In this document: positions 10,480-21,170 of the stretch, one piece after another
Layout of the letters: each line of letters opens with the position of its first letter
Position numbering within the stretch: position 1 is the stretch's first letter
Assembly (NCBI RefSeq): GCF_003597395.2
Contig: NC_133770.1
Location: forward strand, 9,746,173 to 9,810,172
Length of the DNA stretch: 64,000 nt
Direction of reading: 5' to 3'
DNA from: Chelonoidis abingdonii
Lineage: Eukaryota; Chordata; Testudines; Testudinidae
The notes under the pieces: model-generated
Databases searched by the model: none
What the model saw: only the letters and a program-made list of their open reading frames with translations
What the model was told of the DNA's origin: nothing
Position numbers and translations under genes: made by a program

Positions 10480-11640
10480 TATACCGTCAGAAATCTCTTC
10501 CCCTTCTAAATACTTGAACCCCATGATCAAGTCATCTCTCAATCTCTTTGATGAATAGAGAGAGCTTCTTTACTCTCTCACCATAAGGAATATTTTCCAG
10601 TTCCCAAGGCATTCTTGGAGCTCTAGTGGAACCTTTTCAATTGGTTGTCTGCCATAAGACTTATGCCCTTTTCAGTTACTGCTTTCCAGGATACAGTGCC
10701 CTGCCTTATAAATGTGTTTTACAATCATTGTTCCTAGATGTATGACTTCACCTTTGGCTGTCTGAAAACACATTTTGTGCAAATGAGCCCACTTTGCCAA
10801 GCAATCCAGGTTAGTCTGTATAACTGATCTGTCTCCATTATTTTACCAGCAATCTCATATTTTCTTCACTGACACAGATATTGAATAGCATTGAGCCAAG
10901 AACGGATCTCTGCACAGCGCCACTAGAAACACCCTTATTTGGAGGATGATTTCCCTATTGGCAGTTATTTTCTGCAGTTAATCAGCTTTCAGTCCATTTA
11001 ATATGGTCTATATTGATTTTGGATAGTGCTAAAATATTGTATCAGACTGTCACTTGGGACTAAGTGGAATGCCTTACAGAAATCTAAGTATGCTGTTCAT
11101 GGTTAGCATTTTCAACCAAAACTGTAATCTCATCAAAAAACAGTGTTACATTTGTTTGGCAAGACTTAATTCTCATAAAACCATGTTGACTGACATTAAT
11201 TATGCTACCATCCTTGAATTCTTTGCTGATTAAAATCCATATCAACCTTTCCATGATTTTGTCCAGGCTCAATGTTAGGCTAATTGGTCTATAGTTTCCT
11301 AGCTCATCCCATTTACTTGTTTTTAAATGTTAGTACAACATTTGCTTTTTTTTGAGTTCTCTTGAACTTCCTCCGTGTTCTAAGATTTGCTAAAAATCAG
11401 CATTAATGGTTAGCGAGATCCTCAGCCAATTCTTTTAATACTCTTGGGTCTGTGTCATCCAGTCCTGCAAATTTGAAAAAGTTTAACTTTAGTAGTTGCT
11501 GCTTAACATCCTCCCTAGTTAATGATAGAATAGAAAGTATTCCATTATCACTTGAAGTTATGAATACATCATCCAGCTTCTTTCTGAATACAGAACAGAA
11601 ATATTTATTGACTACTTCTGTCTCTTCTGCATCATGATTG
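10480..11640 (-). mobile_element. Old CR1/L3-like LINE fragment
   Basis: The minus-strand translation around 11272-11084 contains a diverged reverse-transcriptase segment with ISKEFKDGSIINVSQHGF, RIKSCQTNV and FFDEITVLVENA, in the order found in CR1/L3 finger-palm regions. Flanking minus-strand sequence reads like degenerate ORF2, with 'ctccaaat aagggtg' near 10930 and 'ctataga' near 11290. It is more diverged than the copy at 5969-7600. Boundaries are approximate. Confidence 0.7.
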
Positions 11641-11644
11641 AAGA

Positions 11645-11875
11645 GGTCTGTCAGTTAAGGCCCTGGACTGGCATTCAAAAGATATAGAGTTGAGTCTGAC
11701 CTCTGCCACTGGCTTCCTGTCTGACCTTGGGCATCTCATTTAATCTCTCTGTGCCTCAGTGCCTATCTGTAAAGTGGGGACAGTAATATTTCCTTTTCTC
11801 TACTTTTTGTCTGTCTGGTCTATTTAGACTGTAAGCTCTTCATAGTAGGGACTGTCTCTTACTATGCATATGTAA
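11645..11875 (+). repeat. MIR/CORE-SINE-like ancient repeat
   Basis: The unit order is that of MIR-type SINEs: 'ggcattcaaaagatatagagttgag', 'ctgtctgaccttgggcatc', 'tctctctgtgcctcagtgcctatctgtaaagtggg', then the tail 'gactgtaagctcttcatagtagggactgtct'. Amniote MIR copies keep this core-to-tail arrangement. Ends are approximate. Confidence 0.7.
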
Positions 11876-12240
11876 AGCAGATGGGAGTTCTGGATGCTTC
11901 TCTAATGCTGCTGCTAATACTAAGAGACTTCCCTTCTAAATCTGCCTGCTTCTGCATCCAGAAAATTGGACCAATTTTATGCCATTTCTCAATATTTTGA
12001 GGAAATGCCATCTCCCCAGAGTCAATGATCCATTTAATCTCCAAAGTTCACACATGCTGAATTTTGTAAAAGCCACCAGAAGAAGTGCCCCATAGCACAG
12101 CACAGCCCTCAGTGAGTGGAGGAAGCCTGGCTGTGGAACAGCAACACCACAAGTCACTGGGCCTGGTTCTCACTTATGCCAAGCCCCTTTTACACCACTC
12201 TGAGCCTTAAAGTGGGTGGAAACAGGTACCTGAGACTAGT

Positions 12241-12416
12241 GGGGGAGGGATAGCTCAGTGGTTTGAGTGTTAGTCCCCTAAACCCAGGGTTGTGAGCTCA
12301 GTCCTTAAGGGGGCCATTTAGAGATCTGGGGCAAAATCAGTAGCTGGTCTTGCTAGTGAAGGTGGGGGGCTGGACATGATGACCTTTTGGGGTCCCTTCC
12401 AGTTCTATGAGATAGG
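12241..12416 (+). repeat. tRNA-derived SINE (tortoise Pol III type)
   Basis: It has a Pol III A box TAGCTCAGTGG (12251-12261) and a degenerate B box GGTTGTGAGCTC (12289-12300), spaced as in a tRNA. A tRNA-unrelated body follows ('ggggcaaaatcagtagctgg', 'gatgaccttttggggtccc') and it ends near 'ttctatgagata'. A minus-strand sister is at 20521-20701. SINEs of this structure are a known turtle family. Confidence 0.85.
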
Positions 12417-12541
12417 TATATCTCCATAAAAACAACTAACCCCAGCACAGAGGGCCTTCCAAGCCAGGTCAGAGCTCATGTAAGGCATTTACACTGATCT
12501 GACTCCCAACCCACAGCATCAGAGGCATGCTAGGAGCATGT

Positions 12542-13694
12542 TGTGACATTGCACTCCATGTAATTTTATGAAAATATGCTAATGAGTTTGAAGATAATGT
12601 AAGTGGAATATGCTGCATGCAAAACATCTCTTGTAAGGTATCATTACAAAGCTTATAATCTACAGAGTGTGGTCATCCTATTTGTATGAATGTATCATTC
12701 TTGTATCTGAAACTAGAAATATGAAATATAACTCTGAGGGCGTATTGTAGTTATGCAAAGTGTGGGCCATTAATGGGGGTTTGGAATCTTGATGGTTCCC
12801 ATCAACTAGGACAATTGGTTGTAAATGGCTCTGTTTACTTACAAGCCTTCCTGTGAGTCAGGCCAGGAAGAATGAAGGCTTGGGGTCTCACAGGACTTGT
12901 GACCATGTCACCTGGTACTGGAATCCATCTTAAATGTGGGGCTTTTCCATTTAGAAGGAGGGGTGGGGACCCATAGAGACAAAAAATTCCCACCTTGTGC
13001 CAAAGTTATATAGGGGGGTAGAACAGAACAAAGAGTGCTGCAGTCATGAGAGATCCCCTAGCTACCACCTGCGCTGGAACAAGGACTGTACCTGGGGAAA
13101 GGATTGGACCCAGACTAGAAAGGAGTCTAGTCTGTGAAAGAAGCTTATTGGAACATCTCTGAGGGTGAGATTTCATCCATAATCAGTTTCTAACTGTATT
13201 AGGCTTAGACTTGCGTGTTTCGTTTTATTTTGCTTGGTAACTTACTTCGTTCTGTCTGTTATTGCTTGGAACCACTTAAATCCTACTTGTTATACTTAAA
13301 CAAAAGTGATTTTATTATTAATTAACCCAGAGTAAGTAATTAATACCTGGAGGAGCAAACAGCTGTGCATGTCGGTCTATCAGTGTTATAGAGGGCGGAC
13401 AATGTTGAGTTTACCCTGTATAAGCTTTATATAGAGTAAAACAGATTTATTTGGGGTTTGGAACCCACTGGGAGCTGGGTGCTAGAGACAGAAGCATTTA
13501 AGCTGTTTTCAGTTAAGTCTGCAGCTTTGGGGCATGTGGTTCAGACCCTAGGTCTGTGTTGGAACAGACTGGCAGGTCTGGCTCAACAAGACAGAATTCT
13601 GGAGGCCCAAACTGGCAGAGAAAACAGGCTCAGAGGTAGTCTCAGCACATCAAGTGACAGTCCCAAAGGGGTTTCTGTAATCGAACCTGTCACA
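12542..13694 (+). mobile_element. Solo LTR, TGTGACA family, copy 1
   Basis: It begins TGTGACATTGCAC and ends CGAACCTGTCACA, so it has the TG...CA ends and short inverted repeat of retroviral/LTR elements. It is flanked by CATGT (12537-12541) and CATCT (13695-13699), a 4/5 match to a 5-bp target duplication. A TATA-like TTATATAGGGG sits near 13007. No internal coding region adjoins, so recombination between two LTRs probably removed it. Whether the parent was an endogenous retrovirus or another LTR element cannot be told from the LTR alone. Other copies: 31580-32928, 36958-38205, 50225-51394. Confidence 0.8.
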
Positions 13695-13974
13695 CATCTA
13701 TGGGACATGAGCAGATCATGCATTGCACTATGGCTGTTCTCACATCCCAGGACTCAGAGGGTCATGGAATACAGGTGTTAAGTGCTGTGGAAAGTTGTTG
13801 CTGATGCTGCAGTGTTGCATTGCTGTTCTTGGAACTCTGATGTCACCTGCACGGGCAGACCGTGCAGCATGTTAATTTGCAGTCCTCGATGTTATTCGTA
13901 AGACAGACAACAGGCTCGGTTCAGTGGCAAAGGTGCTCGGTGTGGTTTATGGTAGATAAAATACGGTACTAGTG

Positions 13975-14135
13975 TCCCATAAGACTGGGACTCACTGTAA
14001 GGCCTTGAGCAAGTCATTTAACCTTTCTGCCTCAGTTTCCCCACTCGTGAAATGGGAATGCTGGTTCGCTTCCTCCCTCATATGGGGTGCTTTGAGGGCT
14101 ACCAAATGTTTGGATAAAGTGCATTGAAGGTTTTA
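13975..14135 (+). repeat. MIR-like SINE
   Basis: The most recognisable MIR core in the window: 'ccttgagcaagtcatttaacc', 'ctgcctcagtttcccc', 'gtgaaatgggaat', then 'gggtgctttgagggct'. Plus-strand orientation; boundaries approximate. Confidence 0.75.
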
Positions 14136-15050
14136 AGATGCCACGTAACTGCTAAGTATAATGCCAGCTCAAGCAGTTTTTGCTGAGCCCAAATTCACTA
14201 GAAATGTAATTTCCCTTTTCCAGAAAGAATGCAACATTTGAAATGTCTGGGTTAGAGCTCAGAGGACAGAACAGCCTTGGTGGAGTGTATTTTAGCATGC
14301 TGGCCTCTCAGCTAACCAAAATGATCATTTGGGGAGGAGTGGCCATACCTTCTTTATTAACCAGAGCAAAGAGCTGAGCATCCTTAAACGTAATGACGTC
14401 AGTGAAAATTGAGGTGCTCAGCGCCCCCAGGATGGGGCCTAAGCACCTTCTCCATTAATTTCGGAAGAAGAACATCTTACTGCTGGCACATATTACTGTG
14501 ACTCACACCATTTATAAGAAGTCAGGAAAGGTGATGACTCACTTTCCATTTAGCATGTGCACTCCTGCACCAGGGGAACTGAAATTACTGATGGCAGACC
14601 ATTGCAGGACTTGCTCACTTCACAGTCAATCCTATGTGCAAACATCTGCCTCCATCAGGGCCCGGGGTGTTTACAGACAATTGCAACCCCTCAATGTACA
14701 TCCCAGGAGTCCAAATTATACAGGGAAGTCCTTGCAGTACAGAAGAACGTCTTCTGCACACTGTACTAGGCTCTATCACATTCAGACTCCTTATCTTCAC
14801 AGCTCTGCCTCTACCTGCACCTCAGGCCTCTGCCCTGCCCCTGGCCTACTTTCTGCTCATCTGCAGTGCCCACTGCCATTCCCTATGCCTGGGAAATCCT
14901 CCCCGATCAGATGCATCATCCTTTTCCACTTGTCCAAATCCTTCCCAACAGGATTTCCAGCAGGCTTCCCATGTAGACTGCCACCCCAGGCATAGCCCAT
15001 AGACCCCACTGTCTTACAGTATAGAGCCTCAAAATCCCAAAGAACTGAAG
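14136..15050. other. Intergenic, nothing recognised
   Basis: Open frames at 14498-15002 are CT-rich and have unfamiliar translations with no splice or promoter support. No repeat terminus was identified. Confidence 0.4.
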
Positions 15051-15109
15051 GCCTGATCCATGGAAGTCGATCAGAAGACTCCCATCGACTTCAATGGGCT
15101 TTGGGTCAG
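15051..15109. repeat. Palindromic mini-repeat (AGTCAATGG family)
   Basis: The blocks 'gcctgatccatggaagtcga' and 'tcgacttcaatgggctttgg' form imperfect inverted arms around 'tcagaagactccca'. Confidence 0.6.
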
Positions 15110-15116
15110 AACTCAA

Positions 15117-15204
15117 GGCCCAGATCCTCAAAGGTATTTAGGCACCTAAGTCCTACTGAAATCAGTGGGAGCTAGGTGCTTAAAACCTTTAAGGAACTGG
15201 GCCT
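15117..15204. repeat. Palindromic MITE (AGGCCCAGATCCTC family)
   Basis: It starts AGGCCCAGATCCTCAAAGG and ends CCTTTAAGGAACTGGGCCT, inverted repeats of each other. In between are 'tatttaggcacctaagtcc' and 'gggagctaggtgcttaaa', a second inner pair of inverted arms. It is immediately followed by another MITE at 15220. Related units are at 568-653, 47321-47413 and, collapsed, at 51558-51603. Confidence 0.7.
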
Positions 15205-15219
15205 AAGGGCATATGTAAA

Positions 15220-15448
15220 GCCTGGTCTACACTTAAAAGTTAAGTTGATCTAACCTCCAGTGTATACGCGGCTAGGGAAATGGAAGAATTCTCCAGTCAG
15301 ACCAGCTACCGTTGCTCAGAGAGGTGGATAATCTACAGCAATGGAAAAAAACAACAACTTCAGTTGCTGTAGGAATTGCGTGCGCTACAGCAGCAGAGCT
15401 ACAGTGCCATAACTGTGCAGCTGTAGAGCCTGTAGTGTAGACGTGGCC
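15220..15448. repeat. TIR MITE, GCCTGGTCTACAC family
   Basis: The left end GCCTGGTCTACACTT and right end AGTGTAGACGTGGCC are inverted repeats. The inner sequence, with 'acagcagcagagctacag' and 'ctgtgcagctgtag', is itself partly palindromic. Non-coding. Confidence 0.75.
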
Positions 15449-15646
15449 CAACATATGAAGCTTATCTCACAGTCATTATTTACAGTGGATTGGGTGTATC
15501 CCCACAAGCAGATGAATTGGGTTAAAATGCTGGAGCTCTTCAAGAGACTGTAGTAGAAGAGAACCCTGAAATGATTAATTTGCCTTCCATTGGTGCTATA
15601 ACAAAAGTGAGGGGCAGCTGGCAGGCTGAGCTGCTTCATGGGTCTG

Positions 15647-15766
15647 AGTGACCAGATGCCGCGATATTATTGGGACCATCCTGATATTAAAGGCTTTGTC
15701 CTATATAGGACCCTATTAGCCCTCACCCTGGTCCCAATTTTTCACACTTGCTATCTGGTGACCCTA
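15647..15766. repeat. Short TIR MITE, TGACCAGAT family
   Basis: The ends AGTGACCAGATG and ATCTGGTGACCCT are inverted repeats about 120 bases apart. The interior reads 'attattgggaccatcctgat' and 'gtcccaatttttcacactt'. A second full-length copy is at 43119-43260, and left-end fragments are at 19023 and 35326. Confidence 0.75.
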
Positions 15767-16232
15767 TTCATGAATCCGGCTTACATGCTGTAGTTGTAAC
15801 TTCTGCAATTGCTAGATATGATTTTATGTCAAAATACCCAGTTTTCCAGTTTCAGAAGGGCACGCTCCCTTCCTGGTTCCTGCTTCCCAGAGAGATTTGT
15901 TTTTTACATTGTGGGAAGGCAGTCTGGTTTGGTTTTCTGCTGCGGAAGGATTTTTGACCTCGTTCAGTTAGTCATGTTAATCAACTTCTTTCAACACCAA
16001 CTGCACCACACCCCAGCATCGAAAACTAGCTGAGTACAAGGGACCAAACTCACAATAGCTTACATCAGGGTTGAATTTGGTTGAACATTTTTACCAGTCT
16101 TTAACTATTCTGTCTTTAGTCATGGAAATCTACCTCTATGCAGAGAGAATTACAGATGAAAAAATTGCTAGGGTGAAAGCACCTTTCACATAGAAAGATC
16201 TCCACGGAGTTTATAATCTCTATTTATTCATT

Positions 16233-16429
16233 TAGGCCTGGTCTACACCTACAGATTTAGGTCAACGTTAGACAGCATATGTCGACCTAACTCTGTGAGC
16301 ATCTACGATAACATGTAGCTTCCACCGTTGTAACTCTCCCACTCCACCAATCTAAGAAATCCACCTCCGCGAGAGGCTTAATGCTTAAGTTGATCTAGGT
16401 AGATTGACACAGCGTCCGTGTAGACCAGG
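16233..16429. repeat. TIR MITE, GGCCTGGTCTACAC family
   Basis: The left end AGGCCTGGTCTACACCT and right end GTGTAGACCAGG are inverted repeats. The right end runs directly into the hAT terminus that starts at 16426, sharing four bases. Confidence 0.75.
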
Positions 16430-16640
16430 GGTCGGCAACCTTTCAGAAGTGCTGTGCCGAGTCTTCATTTATTCACTCTGATTTAAGGTTTTGTGTGCCA
16501 GTAATACATTCTAACATTTTTAGAAGGCCTCTTTCTATAAGTCTATAATATATAACTAAACTATTGTTGAATGTAAAGTAAACAAGGTTTTTAAATGTTT
16601 AAGAAGCTTCATTTAAAAGTAAATTAAAATGCAGAGCCCC
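16426..16640 (+). mobile_element. hAT MITE, left arm
   Basis: It begins CAGGGGTCGGCAACC and continues with the same AT-rich arm ('gccgagtcttcatttattc', 'actaaactattgttgaatg') as the element at 8657. The matching right terminus GGTTGCCGACCCCTG is absent downstream, so this copy is truncated near 16640 or runs into unrelated sequence. Confidence 0.7.
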
Positions 16641-17089
16641 CTGGACCGGTGGCCAGGACCCAGGCAGTGGATGCACACCGCTGCCACATGGAGCATAGCG
16701 TGGCTGTGTAAAACTGATTCAATTACTGCCGTGGCTGTACGTTCACATAAGTTAGGTCGACTTATTTTTGTAGTATATTCTGCCAGTCTTATTCATGCTG
16801 AGTAGTTCTTTTAGCCTTGGGTAGACTCTTTGGTTCAGATTCTCTCCCCATCTTGGCCCCTTTGCATCATTGTCATGGCATGAAGGGTGCACAGAGCTGT
16901 CATATCTCCCCAACTGGGGGGATCCCTCATTATGGGGAGCTCCTAGCCAGTGTAGGGGATTATTTCTACTGGCCTAAATTGTTATTTGTCTAGAAATACA
17001 CCACGTGAGGACAAAACCTTTACATGGATAACACCAGGAGCCCTGTGCTTGTCCACCTGGTCCCTCCAGGATTCTCAGCCCATCACAGA

Positions 17090-17766
17090 CCCAGGTACAT
17101 CCACATCTTGAATACTGCATGCAGATATGGTCGCCCCATCTCAAAAAGGATATATCAAGGATTGAAAAAGGTACAGAAAAGGGCAACAAAAATGATTAGG
17201 GGTACGGAACAGTTTCCATATGAGGAGAGATTAATAAGACTGAGACTTTTCAGCTTTGAAAAGAAATTACTAAGTGGGAATATGATAGAGGTCTATAAAA
17301 TCATGACTGGTGTGCAGAAAGTAAATAAAGGAGTGTTGTTTACTCCTTCTCATAACACAAGAACTAGGGGTCACCAAATGAAATCAATATGCAGCTGGTT
17401 TAAAAGAAACAAAAGGAAGTATTTCTTCACACAACACACAGTCAATCTGTGGAACTCTTTGCCAGAGGATGTTGTGAAGGCCAAGACTATAACAGGGTTC
17501 AAAAAAGAACTAGATAAGTTCATGGAGAATAGGTCCATCAATGGTTATTAGCCAGGATGGGCAGGAATGCAAAATCATGCTCTGAAGTGTCTCTAGCCTC
17601 TGTTCACCAGAAGCTGGGAATGGGTGACAGAGGATGGATCACTCGATGATTGCCTGTTCTGTTTATTCCCTCTGGAGCACCTGACATTGGCCACTGTCAG
17701 AAGACAGGATACTGGGCTGGATGGACCTTTGGTCTGACCCAGTATGGCTGTTCTTATGTTCTTATG
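17090..17766 (+). mobile_element. CR1 LINE, C-terminal ORF2 and 3' end
   Basis: The frame at 17024-17551 encodes the C-terminal end of CR1 ORF2 without internal stops from about 17093. It shows [19 protein letters not shown] sequence, [35 protein letters not shown] and [20 protein letters not shown]. The 3' UTR follows with 'gatggacctttggtctgaccc' and ends in two TTCTTATG repeats at 17751-17766. The surviving frame is longer than in the 5969 copy, suggesting a younger insertion, but it is 5'-truncated and lacks the catalytic motifs. Confidence 0.9.
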
Positions 17767-17899
17767 ACATACTAGGCCCCAAATGACCCCCTCTTCCTTA
17801 TCGCCTACACAGATCTGCTTTGTTTTCTGACACTCACTGAAGAGAGAGGGTGGAAACTGAAGCACCAGTGGTGGAACACTAAGAATCCTCACAATCTAC

Positions 17900-18960
17900 A
17901 TCCTGCATCAGAGCCAAGCACCAGGTGCTCCAAAGAACCACCATCCTACTTCACTGAAAAGATCACGCACATTTGGGAAGGCTTCTCAAACATCCTGGAT
18001 CTGCTCCAATTGCATCCTCCAACCAACTGCCCACCTCCATTGTCAGAGTTCAGTCAGTTCACTCATCCAGAAGTCCTGGTCACCCTAAAGGAGTCTTGAC
18101 TCAAGATTTGTGAATCTGACCCAGGCCCTTCCTGGCTGAAGAAAGAGTCATGAGCAACTGATTCTACTCCTGACTGAAATAAGCAGTGCCCCATTCAGAG
18201 AAGAAATCGTCCCTTCCTCCTTCAAATACACAATAGTCCAACCTACACTGAAGAAACCTGTCCTGGATACTTAAGTCCCAGCTAATGACCACCCATTCCC
18301 CAGCATGTTCATAAGGTAGCTAGCCAAATGTTCTGGATGCAGGCCAGGATGTGGCACTGGAACCATTTTAGTGATGGAGGATCTCCTGCTGTCAGTGGGC
18401 AGAGGGCAGACATCCATTCTTATCCTCTCTGCAGCATTTGGCATTATGGACCAGGAGATTCTGCTGTCTTGCCTAAAAGAGATGGCAGCAGTCCAGTGAA
18501 GTGCACTAAAATGGTTTGAGTCCTTCCTAGAGGGACAGACTCAAGGAGTAATGATGGGAAACTAGAGCCTACACCTGTGGGGTTCCACAAGAATCAGTTC
18601 TCTCTCCAGTCCTTTTCTACACCTACAGGCAGGTGCTAGGTGAGCAGGCCGGATGACATGGACTCATGTGCCAGCAATATGCAGATGAGACAGCTCTATT
18701 TATCCTTCACCGCATGTGGCCACACCACTAAGAGGGCCAAGTGCTTGGACAAGATCAGTTCATGGATGAAGAACAGCTGGCTGAAGCCAAACCTGAGCAA
18801 AGCAGAGCGGTTGATGGTGGGCAGAGGAAAGCATTTGGAAGTGTTTCAGCCATGGTGCAGTCTCCTTTGGTTAAAGATACACGCCCACAATTGCTCAGTT
18901 CAGTTCACAGTCTAAGACTACTCTTGGATTCATTGCTGATGCGGAGCTCTTTCATAGCAT
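17900..18960 (+). mobile_element. L2-type LINE fragment (reverse transcriptase)
   Basis: A diverged, frameshifted reverse transcriptase with the layout of L2/CR1-clade elements can be followed across the region. A block PSWLKKES is near 18130, and 'gtcagtgggcagagggcag' to 'gcatttggcattatgg' corresponds to the DLSAAFDT region. The GVPQ-ESVLSPVLF-like stretch is at 18578-18618. A catalytic-like QQYADETALFIL near 18669-18704 retains the ADD-type site as ADE. No functional product is expected. Boundaries approximate. Confidence 0.7.
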
Positions 18961-20520
18961 CATCTGTGAGTAATACTCTGTCAACTCCAGTTGGCCAGGA
19001 GGCTCCAGCTCATCCTGGTGGAGAGAGTGACCAGATGTCCCAATTTTATAGGGACAGTTCTAATATTCAGGGCTTTGTTTTATATGGGCGCCACCCACCT
19101 AGTGGCTCAACTGAATAATACAGTTTAGCATCCAGTGCACAGCTGGAATCCCAGGTGGGCTGTGGAACCCTTTAACAAGTCAGAGGAAGAAATTGTGACT
19201 GCAGGGACCAGGGCTGGAGGACAGCTATGGGAAAGACTCTCCAGAGGCTGGGAGCTGCAATGGGGCTGGCAGAACTCCCTGGTTCAGAAGGAACTGGAGG
19301 GCAACCCAGAACCTGAAGCCTTGGAACAAGAATAAATTGGCGCTGATACTGCCTGATGCCCCATTTAAGACTTCCACTTCCAGCCAAGATCCCACCCCAA
19401 TACTTCTCCTCTCTGAGCCTTCCCTGCCTGTTCTAAACACACACCCATCACCACTACACGCCTCCCTACATCACCGACACACACACACACACACATACCA
19501 CTGCAGGAGATGTCCCATTTTCTCTCCTCACTCACAAAGCCCAAGCCCTGCACACCAGGGACCTCCCTGCCCTTTTTTCTCACTCTCCCCCACAAGGCAT
19601 GGCCACAGTGGAGGCATCATTTCCAGGGTGGGTAGACGTACACGCGCTAGGCTTGATAAAGCTGGCATGAAAAAATTGCAATGTAGCCATGACAGGGCAG
19701 GTGGCGGGATGGGCTAGCCCCCTCAAGCAAGTATCGAGGGTCCTGTGTGGGATTGTACTTGAAACAGCTAACCTGTCTCACTGCCTGTACTACTTCGGCT
19801 GCACTGCTCTTTTGAGCATGCTAGCTGTGATTGAATTACACCTTCCATCTTGAAGTGAAGAAGTACCTACATGCACACCCCTCCAGCCAGAATTCCTACA
19901 CTCAGGTGAATTCAATGGAGCAGGATGGGAAACTGTCTTCCCACCTCAGGAAACTTTGCATGCTTTCAAAAATCATTCCTGTTCTGCATCAGGATGAAAC
20001 TGAGGCCTCTTAAATTTTGTTTCACCAAAAAAATAGAGAGAGACCCACTTACTTCAGAACAGCATGGCCATGAATCAAGGAAACCAGTGACTTGAACCCA
20101 GGTCTCTTATGTTCCAGGTGAAAACCCTGCCCCCTCCTCCATCCCAAACTGTATGCTTTTGCTTTTGACCATCAAATATTTAGTCAAAACCAGTAGGTTC
20201 CTGCCAAATTTCAGTTTTGACAAATTGGCATTTTCTGATGAAACAACATTGCAATGAAAAAATTCCAATTAGTTCTAAAACTCTTGTCCTCTATCCCTCC
20301 CACCCAGACTCCCCCACCAACTCTCTTCTCTAATTCTAACCCTCCCAACACCCCTGGAGATCTCACTAGCCAAATTCAAAACTTATTTTACTTTGGATTT
20401 GTAAATACTTACATTAAATCTATTAAGGCCTAATATAAATGTGTGCAAAAAGGAGAAATTTGCATGTGGTATTTCAAACATCAGTTTTATAAGAAGGTGG
20501 TATATACTAATAATTGGAGG
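18961..20520. other. Intergenic with MITE fragment and CA microsatellite
   Basis: A left-end fragment of the TGACCAGAT MITE lies near 19028-19085 ('gagtgaccagatgtcccaat'). A short CA-repeat microsatellite is at 19478-19496. No exon could be supported; open frames here are CT-rich or short. Confidence 0.4.
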
Positions 20521-20701
20521 TATACCTATCTCCTAGAACTGAAAGGGACCTTGAAAGATTGTTGAGTCCAGCCCCCTACCTTCACTAGCAGGACCAAGTG
20601 CTGATTTTTGCCCCAGATTCCTAAGTGGCCCCCTCAAGGATGGGGCTCACAACTCTGGGTTTAGCAGGCCAATGCTCAAACCACTGAGCTATCTCTCCCC
20701 A
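20521..20701 (-). repeat. tRNA-derived SINE, minus strand
   Basis: Read on the minus strand it starts GGGGAGAGATAGCTCAGTGG, with an A box, then a B-box-like 'ggttgtgagc' region changed to 'gagttgtgagcc', the body 'ggggcaaaaatcagcacttgg' and the 3' 'ctaggagataggtata' end. It is a diverged sister of 12241-12416. Confidence 0.85.
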
Positions 20702-20860
20702 CCTTCATTGGTATGAATCAAAAAAGGCTAGGAGCTGCTAATCTAAAGCATTTCTCATTGGGTGAGGACTAGGCAGCACTGCCCTGCCCTCTCTTGGATT
20801 GAATTAGATTCACTCCAGGGTTTGTTAATTTCTCTGTCTTTGGTACTGGCTGGATTTAGG

Positions 20861-20927
20861 CCAGATCCAAAACCCATTGAAGTCAATGGCCGTCTTTCCA
20901 CTGACTTCAATGGGCTTTGGAACAGGA
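20861..20927. repeat. Palindromic mini-repeat (AGTCAATGG family), best copy
   Basis: The left arm 'ccaaaacccattgaagtcaa' pairs with the right arm 'ttgac'-like 'actgacttcaatgggctttgg' around 'tggccgtctttcc'. The arms are about 22 bases with few mismatches. Confidence 0.7.
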
Positions 20928-21170
20928 CTCTCACAACTACATTTGTTACTGCTGAATAATTGTATTTCTGGAGTATCCCCATGTCCCACACTGTGGATGA
21001 ACTCAGAGCTTGGTCCAATACTCAGTGTGTGGAGGACACCACAGCCACCGCTCAGCTTCAGCTAATTACAAAACCTGAGAAGGAGGAAAGGGGGGAATAC
21101 GGGGCAAAAATGGTAACAACAAAGGGAAATAAAGTTTTCAGATGTTTCTTAAAGTGGAAAGAGACAGACT

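Noticed and set aside
12251..12300. Functional tRNA gene
   Set aside because: A and B boxes are present but the sequence cannot form a full cloverleaf, and it continues into a SINE body with a sister copy at 20521-20701.
14498..15002. 165-residue plus-strand frame as a gene
   Set aside because: Low-information composition, overlapping frames in other phases, and palindromic repeats immediately downstream; no exon signals.
19478..19496. Functional Z-DNA or regulatory CA tract
   Set aside because: A short ordinary CA microsatellite with nothing else to support a role.
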